Shown here piece after piece: positions 7,694 to 12,859 of a stretch of DNA of 12,859 nt; positions within the stretch are counted from its first letter, which is position 1; every line of letters starts with the position of its first letter. The position numbers and the translations under genes are program-made. The notes under the pieces are model-generated. The model worked only from the letters and a program-made list of their open reading frames with translations. It was not told the origin of the DNA and did not search any database. Source of the DNA: Gemmatimonadales bacterium (GTDB taxonomy: Bacteria; Gemmatimonadota; Gemmatimonadetes; Gemmatimonadales; GWC2-71-9). Location: positions 1 to 12,859 of the forward strand of contig JAICPP010000080.1 of assembly GCA_025929805.1 (NCBI GenBank). Reading direction: 5' to 3'.

Positions 7694-7707
7694 CAGGCTG
7701 GAGCCTG
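7694..7707. repeat. Short palindrome in the intergenic region before the DUF72 gene
   Basis: CAGGCT GG AGCCTG is a perfect six-base inverted repeat with a two-base centre. It lies midway through the 160-base gap between the MerR-TPR and DUF72 genes and has no T-tract, so an operator or a remnant of a repeat element is as likely as a hairpin. Confidence 0.35.
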
Positions 7708-7747
7708 GTAGTCGGGGTTCTCTAGTCCTACTGCCGACTGGCCACCG

Positions 7748-7775
7748 GCGACTGGCGACTGGCGACTGGCGACTG
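7748..7775. repeat. Tandem heptamer (GCGACTG)x4 abutting a start codon
   Basis: Four perfect copies of GCGACTG occupy 7748-7775. Two decayed copies (CCGACTG, GCCACCG) lie in phase just upstream at 7734-7747. The array ends 7 bases before the DUF72 ATG, and its last base forms part of the GGAG ribosome site. CAGTC-rich runs at 7627-7656 look like decayed copies in the opposite orientation. Confidence 0.9.
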
Positions 7776-7778
7776 GAG
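7775..7778 (+). promoter_or_regulatory. Ribosome binding site of the DUF72 gene
   Basis: GGAG four bases before ATG 7783. Its first G is the last base of the heptamer array, so repeat-number change would move upstream sequence without altering the site itself. Confidence 0.6.
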
Positions 7779-7782
7779 CACC

Positions 7783-8505
7783 ATGAACATCTACGTCGGC
7801 ACCAGCGGTTGGTCGTACAAGGAGTGGAAGGGCAGCTTCTACCCGCCGAAGTTTGCCGCCGAGGACATGCTGCGCTACTACGCGGAGCATTTTCCCACCG
7901 TCGAAGTAAACAACTCGTTCTATCGCATTCCTTCGGAGCGAGTGCTCGCGGGATGGGCGGCGCAGGTCCCGCCGGACTTCCGATTCGTTATGAAGGCGTC
8001 CAGGCGCATTACTCACAACAATCGCCTCAGGGAGCAGGACGGGTCCCTGCAGTATTTCCTTCAGGCGGTGAATCCCCTGGGAGAGCGTCTTGGACCGACC
8101 TTGTTCCAGCTGCCTCCCACATTCAAGAAGGACGCTGAGCGCCTCATGGATTTCATCGGATGCCTTCCCCGACGCTGGCCCGCCGCCATCGAGTTCCGCC
8201 ACGCGTCATGGTTTGATGATCAGGTGTACGAACTGCTCCGGTCGCGCGACATCGCTCTCGTCGCAGTAGATGAAGATGAGGCTGAAGCAACGGGCAGCCC
8301 TCTGATCGCTACAGCCTCATGGGGTTACGTGAGGCTGCGTCGCTTCGAATACGACCCCGTCTCCCTGCGCGCGTGGGCCGACAGGATCCGAGCCCAGCCA
8401 TGGAGCCACACCTACGTCTTCCTCAAGCATCAGGAAGGAAGTCCCAAGGGGCCCGACGCCGCCCAGGCATTCCGAGCAATCCTCGCCCAGTCTTCCAACA
8501 CGTGA
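7783..8505 (+). CDS. DUF72 / YecE-family protein
   Basis: A 240-residue soluble protein of the DUF72 (YecE) family, which adopts a TIM-barrel-like fold and has no firmly established reaction. Family hallmarks are visible: VGTSGWSYKEWKGSFYPP at the N-terminus (5-22), YAEHFPTVEVNNSFYRIPS (33-51), FRFVMKASRRITH (66-78), LGPTLFQLPP (103-112), AIEFRHASWF (134-143), and the C-terminal YVRLRRFEYD and TYVFLKHQEGSPKGPDA segments. Length is within the usual 230-300. The start is ATG 7783 with GGAG at -5 to -8; the conserved IYVGTSGW begins within four residues, so it is firm. It stands alone, 160 bases after the MerR-TPR gene, and a short hairpin with a T-run overlaps its stop codon. It is common near diverse genes, so context says little about its role. 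Confidence 0.93.
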   Translation: MNIYVGTSGWSYKEWKGSFYPPKFAAEDMLRYYAEHFPTVEVNNSFYRIPSERVLAGWAAQVPPDFRFVMKASRRITHNNRLREQDGSLQYFLQAVNPLGERLGPTLFQLPPTFKKDAERLMDFIGCLPRRWPAAIEFRHASWFDDQVYELLRSRDIALVAVDEDEAEATGSPLIATASWGYVRLRRFEYDPVSLRAWADRIRAQPWSHTYVFLKHQEGSPKGPDAAQAFRAILAQSSNT

Positions 8506-8520
8506 CAGGGATCACGTTTT
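8497..8520 (+). terminator. Short intrinsic-terminator-like hairpin at the end of the DUF72 gene
   Basis: ACGTGA (8500-8505, including the stop codon) pairs with TCACGT (8512-8517) around a six-base loop, followed by TTT to 8520. A-T pairs at 8497-8498 with 8519-8520 can extend it past one mismatch. The stem is short and only moderately GC-rich, so efficiency is uncertain. Confidence 0.45.
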
Positions 8521-8574
8521 GTACTCGGCCCTCTCACTACTGTTGGCATCCTTGGAGGTAGCGACACCAGAGCC

Positions 8575-8581
8575 AAGGAGG
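8575..8581 (+). promoter_or_regulatory. Strong Shine-Dalgarno site
   Basis: AAGGAGG six bases before ATG 8588. It decides the start of the 115-residue protein against an upstream in-frame TTG at 8519. Confidence 0.85.
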
Positions 8582-8587
8582 ACAATC

Positions 8588-8935
8588 ATGGCCCAGAACA
8601 AAACCTGGATAGATGAGGATCGCTGGTGGCAGGAGAATTTCAGCTCCCGGCCATACGCCACCGGCCGCAACTATGAAGAGTTCCGTCCAGCGTACCAGTA
8701 CGGCTTCGAATCCGGCCAGCACCACCTGGGTCGGCGCTGGAACGAGGTCGAGTCCGACCTGCGGTCGGGCTGGGAGAAGTTTGAAGGGAAGAAGGGTGCC
8801 GGTGGAACCTGGGAAAGCGTGAAACACGCGGTCAAGGATGCCTGGGACCGGATCACCGGCCAGCACGAAGTCGATACAGACAAGATGGCCGAATTCGAGG
8901 AAGATAGAATCTCGCGAGGCGGCCGGACCTTATAG
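8588..8935 (+). CDS. Small charged, Trp/Tyr-rich protein of unknown function
   Basis: A 115-residue hydrophilic protein with no signal peptide or membrane segment. The central part contains YEEFRPAYQYGFESGQ, a GRRWNEVESDLRSGW stretch and TWESVKHAVKDAWDRITG: an aromatic-plus-acidic pattern with Trp spaced along amphipathic helices. I recognise this signature (RPAYQYG... DLR.GWE... W..VKHAV.DAWDR) from small stress-associated hypothetical proteins in diverse bacteria, often encoded beside CsbD-like or DUF-type stress proteins; I do not know a function. The very strong Shine-Dalgarno site suggests high expression. It precedes the membrane/LEA-like cluster, separated by 254 bases of hairpins, so it is probably a separate transcript. 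Confidence 0.85.
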   Translation: MAQNKTWIDEDRWWQENFSSRPYATGRNYEEFRPAYQYGFESGQHHLGRRWNEVESDLRSGWEKFEGKKGAGGTWESVKHAVKDAWDRITGQHEVDTDKMAEFEEDRISRGGRTL

Positions 8936-8938
8936 GAC

Positions 8939-9038
8939 GCCTTAGTCATTAGGCTCAGGATCTGGATCTGAGCCAAAGGGTCTAGGGTCGAGATCCGGGG
9001 AACCCACTGAGTCCTCGGATTCTCGACCCTAGACCTTT
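8939..9038. repeat. Nested inverted repeats between two stress-type genes
   Basis: Three hairpins in succession follow the stop of the small protein gene. At 8939-8954 a short GCCT...AGGC stem; at 8952-8974 GGCTCAGGATC against GATCTGAGCC with one bulge and a two-base loop; at 8975-8997 against 9016-9038 two 23-base arms sharing the core TCTAGGGTCGAGA, with one bulge on each arm and an 18-base loop. GATCTGAG recurs at 9061-9068. It may act as a terminator or be a small palindromic mobile repeat; no gene is seen in it. Confidence 0.8.
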
Positions 9039-9080
9039 GACTTTCCGCTTCCTCATTCGTGATCTGAGACACGGCAACTC

Positions 9081-9100
9081 AAGTGCTCGAAGCGCTTTTT
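9081..9100 (+). terminator. Intrinsic-terminator-like hairpin upstream of the membrane cluster
   Basis: AAGTGCT (9081-9087) pairs with AGCGCTT (9091-9097) around a three-base CGA loop with one G-U pair, and the descending arm merges into TTTTT (9096-9100). The shape is right for an intrinsic terminator, but it lies 145 bases after the nearest stop. Confidence 0.5.
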
Positions 9101-9131
9101 GTTGGTGCTCGAACCCGACCTTCGCTGTGGC

Positions 9132-9167
9132 CCGCCGGACCGGCGGCTGGTTGGATATTGATTCAAT
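9132..9167. promoter_or_regulatory. Two palindromes upstream of the membrane/stress operon, possible operators
   Basis: CCGCCGG A CCGGCGG (9132-9146) is a perfect 15-base palindrome with a one-base centre, too tight for a hairpin loop but suited to a dimeric regulator. Ten bases further, ATTGA T TCAAT (9157-9167) is a perfect 11-base palindrome in the only AT-rich patch. The Shine-Dalgarno site of the next gene starts 9 bases on. I could not place a confident -35/-10 pair here. Confidence 0.35.
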
Positions 9168-9175
9168 GGTCAGCT

Positions 9176-9182
9176 AAAGGAG
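9176..9182 (+). promoter_or_regulatory. Shine-Dalgarno site of the glycine-tailed membrane protein gene
   Basis: AAAGGAG seven bases before ATG 9190. This supports 9190 over the in-frame ATG at 9196. Confidence 0.8.
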
Positions 9183-9189
9183 CAAGACG

Positions 9190-9831
9190 ATGACAATGCC
9201 CAACACCGAAGTCCCCGGCTCCCGTGCCGAGACCTCCGGCCAGAGCGGTGGCAGCGCCCGGGAACAGATTCGGGACGTGAAGAATCAGGTGGTCGATCAG
9301 GCCAAGAACACCTTCCAGCAAGCCCGCGACCGGGCCACTTCCAGTCTGGGTGAAAGCAAGAACCAATTTGCCGATCAGTTCGGCACCATCGCAGATGCCC
9401 TGCGGCGCACCACCGAGCACCTTCGCTCCGAAGACCAGCAGCGGATTGCCGGGCTGACCGACACGGTGGCCCGTCAGGTGGAGCAGGTGGCCGATTACCT
9501 CCGGAGCAAGGATGCCCGGGCCATGAGGCAGGATCTTGAGAATCTGGCCCGCCGGCAGCCTGCCTTGATGCTCGGAGGGGCGCTGGTGCTCGGCCTTATC
9601 GGAGCTCGTTTCATCAAGAGTTCGGAACGTCGGGGAGGTCGGCGCTTCGATGATGGTCAGCGCTACGGCCGTGAACGGACCCTGGGGTACACCGGGTACA
9701 ATCAGCCCTACGTACGTGACATCGATACCGAACCCTATGCCCGTGACGTAGAGACCGAGCGGTTCGGCGGCACCGGCGGCGGGTATCCGGGAGCCGGCGG
9801 CGGAATGGGAGGCGGCTATGCCGGAGCTTAG
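9190..9831 (+). CDS. Single-span membrane protein with helical N-domain and Gly-rich tail
   Basis: 213 residues. Residues 22-120 are polar, Gln/Arg/Asp-rich and strongly helical, with no Cys and no signal peptide. One hydrophobic span, about 124-141 (ALMLGGALVLGLIGARF), is preceded by the ARRQP turn common to a widespread family of stress-linked hypothetical proteins. Residues 150-192 are Arg/Tyr-rich, with a repeated Y(V/A)RD(I/V)(D/E)TE motif (174-181 and 183-190), and 193-213 are almost all Gly, Ala, Tyr and Pro. The likely topology has the long helix on one side of the inner membrane and the flexible tail on the other. Function is unknown; a structural or membrane-stress role is inferred from neighbours. 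Its last 14 bases overlap the next gene, whose ribosome site lies inside the Gly codons here. It is first in a four-gene overlapping cluster. Confidence 0.83.
   Translation: MTMPNTEVPGSRAETSGQSGGSAREQIRDVKNQVVDQAKNTFQQARDRATSSLGESKNQFADQFGTIADALRRTTEHLRSEDQQRIAGLTDTVARQVEQVADYLRSKDARAMRQDLENLARRQPALMLGGALVLGLIGARFIKSSERRGGRRFDDGQRYGRERTLGYTGYNQPYVRDIDTEPYARDVETERFGGTGGGYPGAGGGMGGGYAGA
9807..9812 (+). promoter_or_regulatory. Ribosome binding site inside the upstream Gly-rich tail
   Basis: GGGAGG five bases before ATG 9818. The site is formed by Gly codons of the previous gene, so the tail doubles as translation signal. Confidence 0.75.
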
Positions 9832-10219
9832 GCAGCAGGAACGAAGCATCGGTGAGCTGTTCGGACAGCTCACCCAGGACATGACCCTGCTGGTTCGCCA
9901 GGAGATCCAGCTCGCTCGCACCGAGATGAGCGACAAGCTCTCCCGATTCACGACCAACCTTCTGTCGGTCGGGGCCGGCGGCTTTGTTGCCTACCTCGGC
10001 GGGCTGGCCCTCGTCGCGGCACTCATTCTGGCGATCCGCGATCTGGCCAACATTTCTCTGGCGCTTTCGGCGGTGATCGTTGGCGCTGTCCTCGCAATCG
10101 TGGGCTATGTCATGCTGCAACGGGGACTCAAGGAGCTGAAGCGGGTGGACCTCGCCCCCCGCAGAACGGTGGAAACCCTTAAAGACGACGTCCAGTGGGC
10201 AAAGGAGCAACGGCCATGA
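9818..10219 (+). CDS. Two-span membrane protein, holin superfamily III type (PF07332-like)
   Basis: 133 residues. An amphipathic N-terminal helix (SIGELFGQLTQDMTLLVRQEIQLARTEM, residues 10-37) carries the L(x)RQEIxLAxxE pattern typical of the family annotated as phage holin family or Actinobacterial Holin-X. Two hydrophobic segments follow at about 48-73 and 79-101, joined by a short loop, then a basic-to-acidic cytoplasmic tail. Despite the name, chromosomal members sit in stress clusters with DUF3618 proteins and not with lysis genes, and no endolysin is present here, so a lysis role is unlikely. The gene overlaps the previous one by 14 bases and the next by 4 (ATGA), so the products are probably made together. 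Confidence 0.88.
   Translation: MPELRQQERSIGELFGQLTQDMTLLVRQEIQLARTEMSDKLSRFTTNLLSVGAGGFVAYLGGLALVAALILAIRDLANISLALSAVIVGAVLAIVGYVMLQRGLKELKRVDLAPRRTVETLKDDVQWAKEQRP
10201..10207 (+). promoter_or_regulatory. Shine-Dalgarno site deciding the DUF3618 gene start
   Basis: AAAGGAG eight bases before ATG 10216. It lies downstream of an alternative GTG at 10195, which it therefore rules out. Confidence 0.8.
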
Positions 10220-11175
10220 CTCAGTATGAACCACGGGATCCCGAGCTCGCCTACGAGCCGGCGGACCAGGGTTTCGACTCCGGCACCGAAGCGCGGAGCG
10301 ACAGAAGCCCCGAAGAAATCGAGCGTGAGATCGAGCGGACTCGTGACCGGATGAGCCGGAACATCGACGAGCTCGGCGATCGGCTCAGCCCCAGCAACTT
10401 GAAGCAGGAGGCCAAGAGCGCGATCAAGGATGCGGCTCAGGGCGCCGTGTCCAACGTGGGAGAGCAGGCCCGCCGCACCAGCTCCAGGCTGGTGGAAGTC
10501 ATTCGCGAGAATCCTCTCCCCGTCATTGCGGTGGGCGCTGGTGTCACCTGGCTCCTGACGCAGCGGAACAAGAGCGACCTGTCGGGTGATCGTATGGCAC
10601 GATACGCCTATACCGGCCCGGAGCGGCGCCAGAGCCATGGCGTTAAGGATCGGGTGGGCAGCGCAGTGAGCGGAGTCAAGGAATCAGTCAGCGAAGCGGT
10701 TGGTGGAGTAACCGAGCGCGCGAGCGAGCTGAAGGAGCGCGCCGGAGAGCGGATCGGTGATGTGAGTGGACAGGCTCGGTGGCAGACCCAGCGGCTCAAG
10801 ACCAACCTGGAGCACGCCGCGGACGAGAATCCGCTGGCGCTCGCAATCGGGGCGGCAGTCGCGGGCCTGGCGCTTGGTCTACTGCTCCCGGGTACTCAGC
10901 GCGAAGACGAGCTGATGGGGCCGGCGCGCGATCAGTTGGTTGATCGTGCGGGCGAGACAGTAGAGCGGGCCAAGGATGCGGCGGTCGAGGCCGGCCGTGA
11001 GGTGAAGGAGACGGTCAAGGCCGAGATCGAACAGCACAAGCCGGAAGTCAAGGAAGTGGTGCAGCAGGCAGGGCAGAACGTTAAGGAGCAGGTGAAGGAG
11101 TCGGCCCGTCGCGTGAAGAACGAAGCCAAGGACGCAGTCAAGAAGTCAGGGAATACCCCGGGGAGCAACTCATGA
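10216..11175 (+). CDS. DUF3618 membrane protein with LEA/apolipoprotein-like C-terminal region
   Basis: 319 residues from ATG 10216. Residues 31-60 (SPEEIEREIERTRDRMSRNI...LGDRLSP) are the DUF3618 signature. A first hydrophobic segment, about 99-115, and a second, about 205-226, each open with an ENPL motif, suggesting an internal duplication or fusion of DUF3618 with a DUF883/ElaB-like anchor. Residues 142-200 and 235-310 are alanine-, lysine- and glutamate-rich repeats such as ERAKDAAVEAGREVKETVKAE, resembling LEA proteins or apolipoprotein helices that bind membranes or protect against drying. There is no signal peptide. Both hydrophobic segments are short and Ala/Gly-rich, so topology is uncertain. 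It overlaps the holin-like gene and the DUF892 gene by 4 bases each (ATGA). A role in envelope or desiccation stress is inferred. Confidence 0.88.
   Translation: MTQYEPRDPELAYEPADQGFDSGTEARSDRSPEEIEREIERTRDRMSRNIDELGDRLSPSNLKQEAKSAIKDAAQGAVSNVGEQARRTSSRLVEVIRENPLPVIAVGAGVTWLLTQRNKSDLSGDRMARYAYTGPERRQSHGVKDRVGSAVSGVKESVSEAVGGVTERASELKERAGERIGDVSGQARWQTQRLKTNLEHAADENPLALAIGAAVAGLALGLLLPGTQREDELMGPARDQLVDRAGETVERAKDAAVEAGREVKETVKAEIEQHKPEVKEVVQQAGQNVKEQVKESARRVKNEAKDAVKKSGNTPGSNS
11160..11165 (+). promoter_or_regulatory. Ribosome binding site of the DUF892 gene
   Basis: GGGGAG six bases before ATG 11172, inside the end of the DUF3618 gene. Confidence 0.7.
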
Positions 11176-11690
11176 GTCTCGACTCGCTGGAAAAGCTCTT
11201 TCTCGAAGAGCTGAAGGACGTGTACAACGCGGAGAAGCAGCTGCTGAGAGCATTGCCCAGGATGGCCAAGGCAGCCGAGTCGCCTGAGCTGCAGCAAGCG
11301 TTCACGAAGCACACGAAAGAAACCGAAGGTCAGGTGCAGCGGCTGGAGCGGGTCTTCCAGGAGTTAGGGCAGTCTGCCCGAGGCAAGACCTGCAAGGGCA
11401 TGCAAGGGCTCGTCGAAGAGGGCAAAGAGGTGATGGAAAAGGAGGGCGAAGGTCCAGTCATAGACGCAGCCCTTATTGCCTCGGCCCAGCGAGTCGAGCA
11501 CTATGAGATCGCAGCGTACGGCTGCTTGCGGACCTATGCTCAATTGTTGGGACTCTCGCAGGCCGTGGAGTTGCTCCAGCAAACCCTGGAGGAGGAAGAG
11601 GCTACCGATAAGATCCTCACCCAGCTGGGCGAGGGTGGGATCAACGAAGCCGCCGCTGCCGCCGGAATCGGAGCCGAAGAAGAGAAGTAG
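11172..11690 (+). CDS. DUF892 (YciE/YciF) ferritin-like protein
   Basis: 172 residues, close to the family norm of about 160-170. The opening LEKLFLEELKDVYNAEKQL (6-24) is the DUF892 hallmark. The four-helix-bundle metal ligands are visible as E21, the HTKETEGQ block (H47, E50), EHYEIAAYG (E109, H110, E112) and the LEEEEATD block (about 140-146). These pairs fit a di-iron site like that of ferritins. YciE and YciF are induced by osmotic stress in enterobacteria, but their chemistry is not settled. A short Ala/Glu-rich tail follows. The gene overlaps its upstream neighbour by four bases and is closed 21 bases later by a strong terminator, so it is the last gene of the operon. It probably serves redox or iron protection for the stress cluster. 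Confidence 0.95.
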   Translation: MSLDSLEKLFLEELKDVYNAEKQLLRALPRMAKAAESPELQQAFTKHTKETEGQVQRLERVFQELGQSARGKTCKGMQGLVEEGKEVMEKEGEGPVIDAALIASAQRVEHYEIAAYGCLRTYAQLLGLSQAVELLQQTLEEEEATDKILTQLGEGGINEAAAAAGIGAEEEK

Positions 11691-11711
11691 GTTGGAAGGG
11701 CAGGAAAGCAG

Positions 11712-11740
11712 AAGGCCCGGGAAAAGTCCCGGGCCTTTTT
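11712..11740 (+). terminator. Strong intrinsic terminator
   Basis: AAGGCCCGGG (11712-11721) pairs perfectly with CCCGGGCCTT (11728-11737) around the six-base loop AAAAGT, followed by a T-run to 11740. It ends the 9190-11690 operon. The facing gene on the minus strand stops at 11762, so the same hairpin may also slow transcription from that side, although the T-run there is poor. Confidence 0.95.
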
Positions 11741-11761
11741 GCGTTCCTGGTAGCTCGAGCC

Positions 11762-12859
11762 TTACACCTGGTGTCGCGCCTGGCCGTTGGTCGCGGGCTC
11801 TTCGCCCTCCTCGCCCAGGGCTGACATCGCCGCCTTCAGATCACAGGCAAGATCCCGCTCCCTTCTCAGCGCCCCGATCAGGGCTTCGGCCTGCTTCATC
11901 TGGAAGCCAAGCGCCCCGGCCGATTCCATGGCGTGATCCACCACGGTCTTCTGCGCCGTGAGCGATTCGACCGTCGCCCGTATACCCAGCGCCAGCGCCT
12001 CGGCGCGGGCCAGCCGCTGCTCCGCCCGCTCGAGCTGCCGCTTCCGAGACTCGAAGCCTCGCAGGGTTTCCTCGGTGGTCTTGAACTGATCCTGGGTGGC
12101 CTGCAACATGGCCCGGGTCTCCTCGATCTCTCGACGAGCCGACCCGATGGTCTGGACATCCTCGATGGTGCGTTCGGCCAGATCGAACACGTGCTTCACC
12201 TGGGCCTCGATCGCCTCTACTCCGGCCTGTCGAGCGAGGGTCTGCTCCAGGGCCTTGGCAGCTTCGGTTTGCGCCGACTCCCACTTGCTGAGCAGCTCCT
12301 CGAAGTGAGCCAGCTGGCGATCGATCGACTTGAGCGCGGTAGCCCGGGTCTCGAGCTCGCCCGCAAGCCGCTGGAGGCTGCCGGCTTGATCCTGCGCCTC
12401 GCTGAGCGTCGTGCTGACTGTGCGAGTGAGGTCCTCCATGCGCTGGGCCGCTTCGGCTGCCTCTTTCCGGAGCGCCGATGCGCGGGTCAGATGCTCGGTG
12501 GCCTTGTCGAGGGCTCCCTGACGCTGTTCCAACTCCTGGCCCAGGAGGCGGATCCGCTCCTCTACCTGATCGATCTGCTGGGTCCGGCTCTCCAGGCCCC
12601 GCACCGACTCGTCGACCGCGTTCATCCGCCGCTCGGCGTCGTCCACTGAGGCGGTTACTCCCGAGATGGTATCGGAGAGACGCTGGGCACCCTCGGCCTG
12701 CTTGGCCAGCTGGGCAAACCGGGACTCTGCCGCTTCGATCCGGCTGCGGAGCGCATCGGTCCGGTCCTTCAGCTCACCGCTGAGAGTACCCACCTCCATG
12801 AGGCCTCGCTGGACCTCGTGCACCATCTCGCGGCTGGATTCGATCTGCTGCATGGCCGA
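11762..12859 (-). CDS. Long coiled-coil protein, C-terminal part (5' end outside window)
   Basis: The frame is open from the right edge (12859) to the TAA at 11764-11762, giving 365 residues. Almost the whole length is a predicted coiled coil, with heptads rich in Leu, Ala, Glu, Gln and Arg (for example RRMNAVDESVRGLESRTQQI and FESRKRQLERAEQRLARAEA); it contains no Pro-rich breaks, membrane span or catalytic motif. The last 25 residues (SALGEEGEEPATNGQARHQV region) are disordered. The ATG at 12853 is preceded by no ribosome site and by two more sense codons, so it is probably internal. It resembles the helical arms of SMC-like, filament or chemoreceptor-scaffold proteins; composition alone cannot choose between them. 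It is convergent with the DUF892 operon. Confidence 0.85.
   Translation of the reverse strand, partial: SAMQQIESSREMVHEVQRGLMEVGTLSGELKDRTDALRSRIEAAESRFAQLAKQAEGAQRLSDTISGVTASVDDAERRMNAVDESVRGLESRTQQIDQVEERIRLLGQELEQRQGALDKATEHLTRASALRKEAAEAAQRMEDLTRTVSTTLSEAQDQAGSLQRLAGELETRATALKSIDRQLAHFEELLSKWESAQTEAAKALEQTLARQAGVEAIEAQVKHVFDLAERTIEDVQTIGSARREIEETRAMLQATQDQFKTTEETLRGFESRKRQLERAEQRLARAEALALGIRATVESLTAQKTVVDHAMESAGALGFQMKQAEALIGALRRERDLACDLKAAMSALGEEGEEPATNGQARHQV

Noticed and set aside
7748..7775. Heptamer repeats considered as a CRISPR array
   Set aside because: Units are 7 bases with no spacers and there are no cas genes.
10195..10215. GTG start adding seven residues to the DUF3618 protein
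   Set aside because: AAAGGAG at 10201-10207 lies downstream of this GTG and is correctly spaced for ATG 10216.
9818..10219. Phage holin as a sign of a prophage
   Set aside because: No endolysin, integrase, structural genes or attachment sites are present; this family is commonly chromosomal and neighbours DUF3618.
9163..10638. Three minus-strand frames opposite the stress operon
   Set aside because: The plus-strand genes have strong ribosome sites, overlapping starts and recognised families; the minus frames have none of these.
12851..12853. ATG at 12853 as the real start of the coiled-coil gene
   Set aside because: No ribosome site precedes it and the frame stays open to the window edge, so the gene probably begins further right.

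Overview
This is a GC-rich window (about 60% or more) from a free-living bacterium. Gene content and the style of the intergenic repeats suggest a soil-type lineage such as Gemmatimonadota or Acidobacteriota. That placement is inference; no rRNA or marker gene is present.

Layout. (1) Positions 1-5714, minus strand: an operon read right to left. It holds a complete three-domain DNA ligase D (phosphoesterase-ligase-polymerase), an alpha/beta hydrolase of the KANL3/TEX30-like type, and a UvrD-like helicase carrying a DnaQ-type 3'-5' exonuclease domain. The helicase gene is open all the way to the left edge and is cut by it. Junctions are 4-base stop/start overlaps (GTGA and ATGA), so translation is probably coupled. 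(2) Positions 5873-7622, plus strand, divergent from ligD: ku, then a MerR-type helix-turn-helix protein with C-terminal TPR repeats. (3) Positions 7783-8505: a DUF72/YecE protein preceded by a heptamer tandem repeat. (4) Positions 8588-11690, plus strand: a stress-type cluster of a small charged protein, a glycine-tailed single-span membrane protein, a two-span holin-superfamily-III protein (PF07332 type), a DUF3618 protein with an LEA-like tail, and a DUF892 (YciE/YciF) ferritin-like protein. The last four are tightly spaced, three of the junctions overlapping, with strong Shine-Dalgarno sites, and a clear intrinsic terminator closes the run. (5) Positions 11762-12859, minus strand: the C-terminal part of a long coiled-coil protein, convergent with the cluster and cut by the right edge.

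How the genes fit together. Ku and LigD form the two-component bacterial non-homologous end-joining (NHEJ) system. The operon adds a helicase-exonuclease that could resect or trim ends, and a hydrolase of unknown role. Mycobacterial UvrD1 is known to work with Ku, which makes a dedicated end-processing enzyme plausible here. The neighbouring membrane/LEA-like/DUF892 cluster resembles general-stress or desiccation genes, the conditions in which NHEJ matters most.

The most interesting points are the helicase with an exonuclease apparently nested before its missing C-terminal motifs, a period-8 repeat array used as the ligase-polymerase linker of LigD, and start sites of ligD, ku and the MerR-TPR gene that look leaderless.
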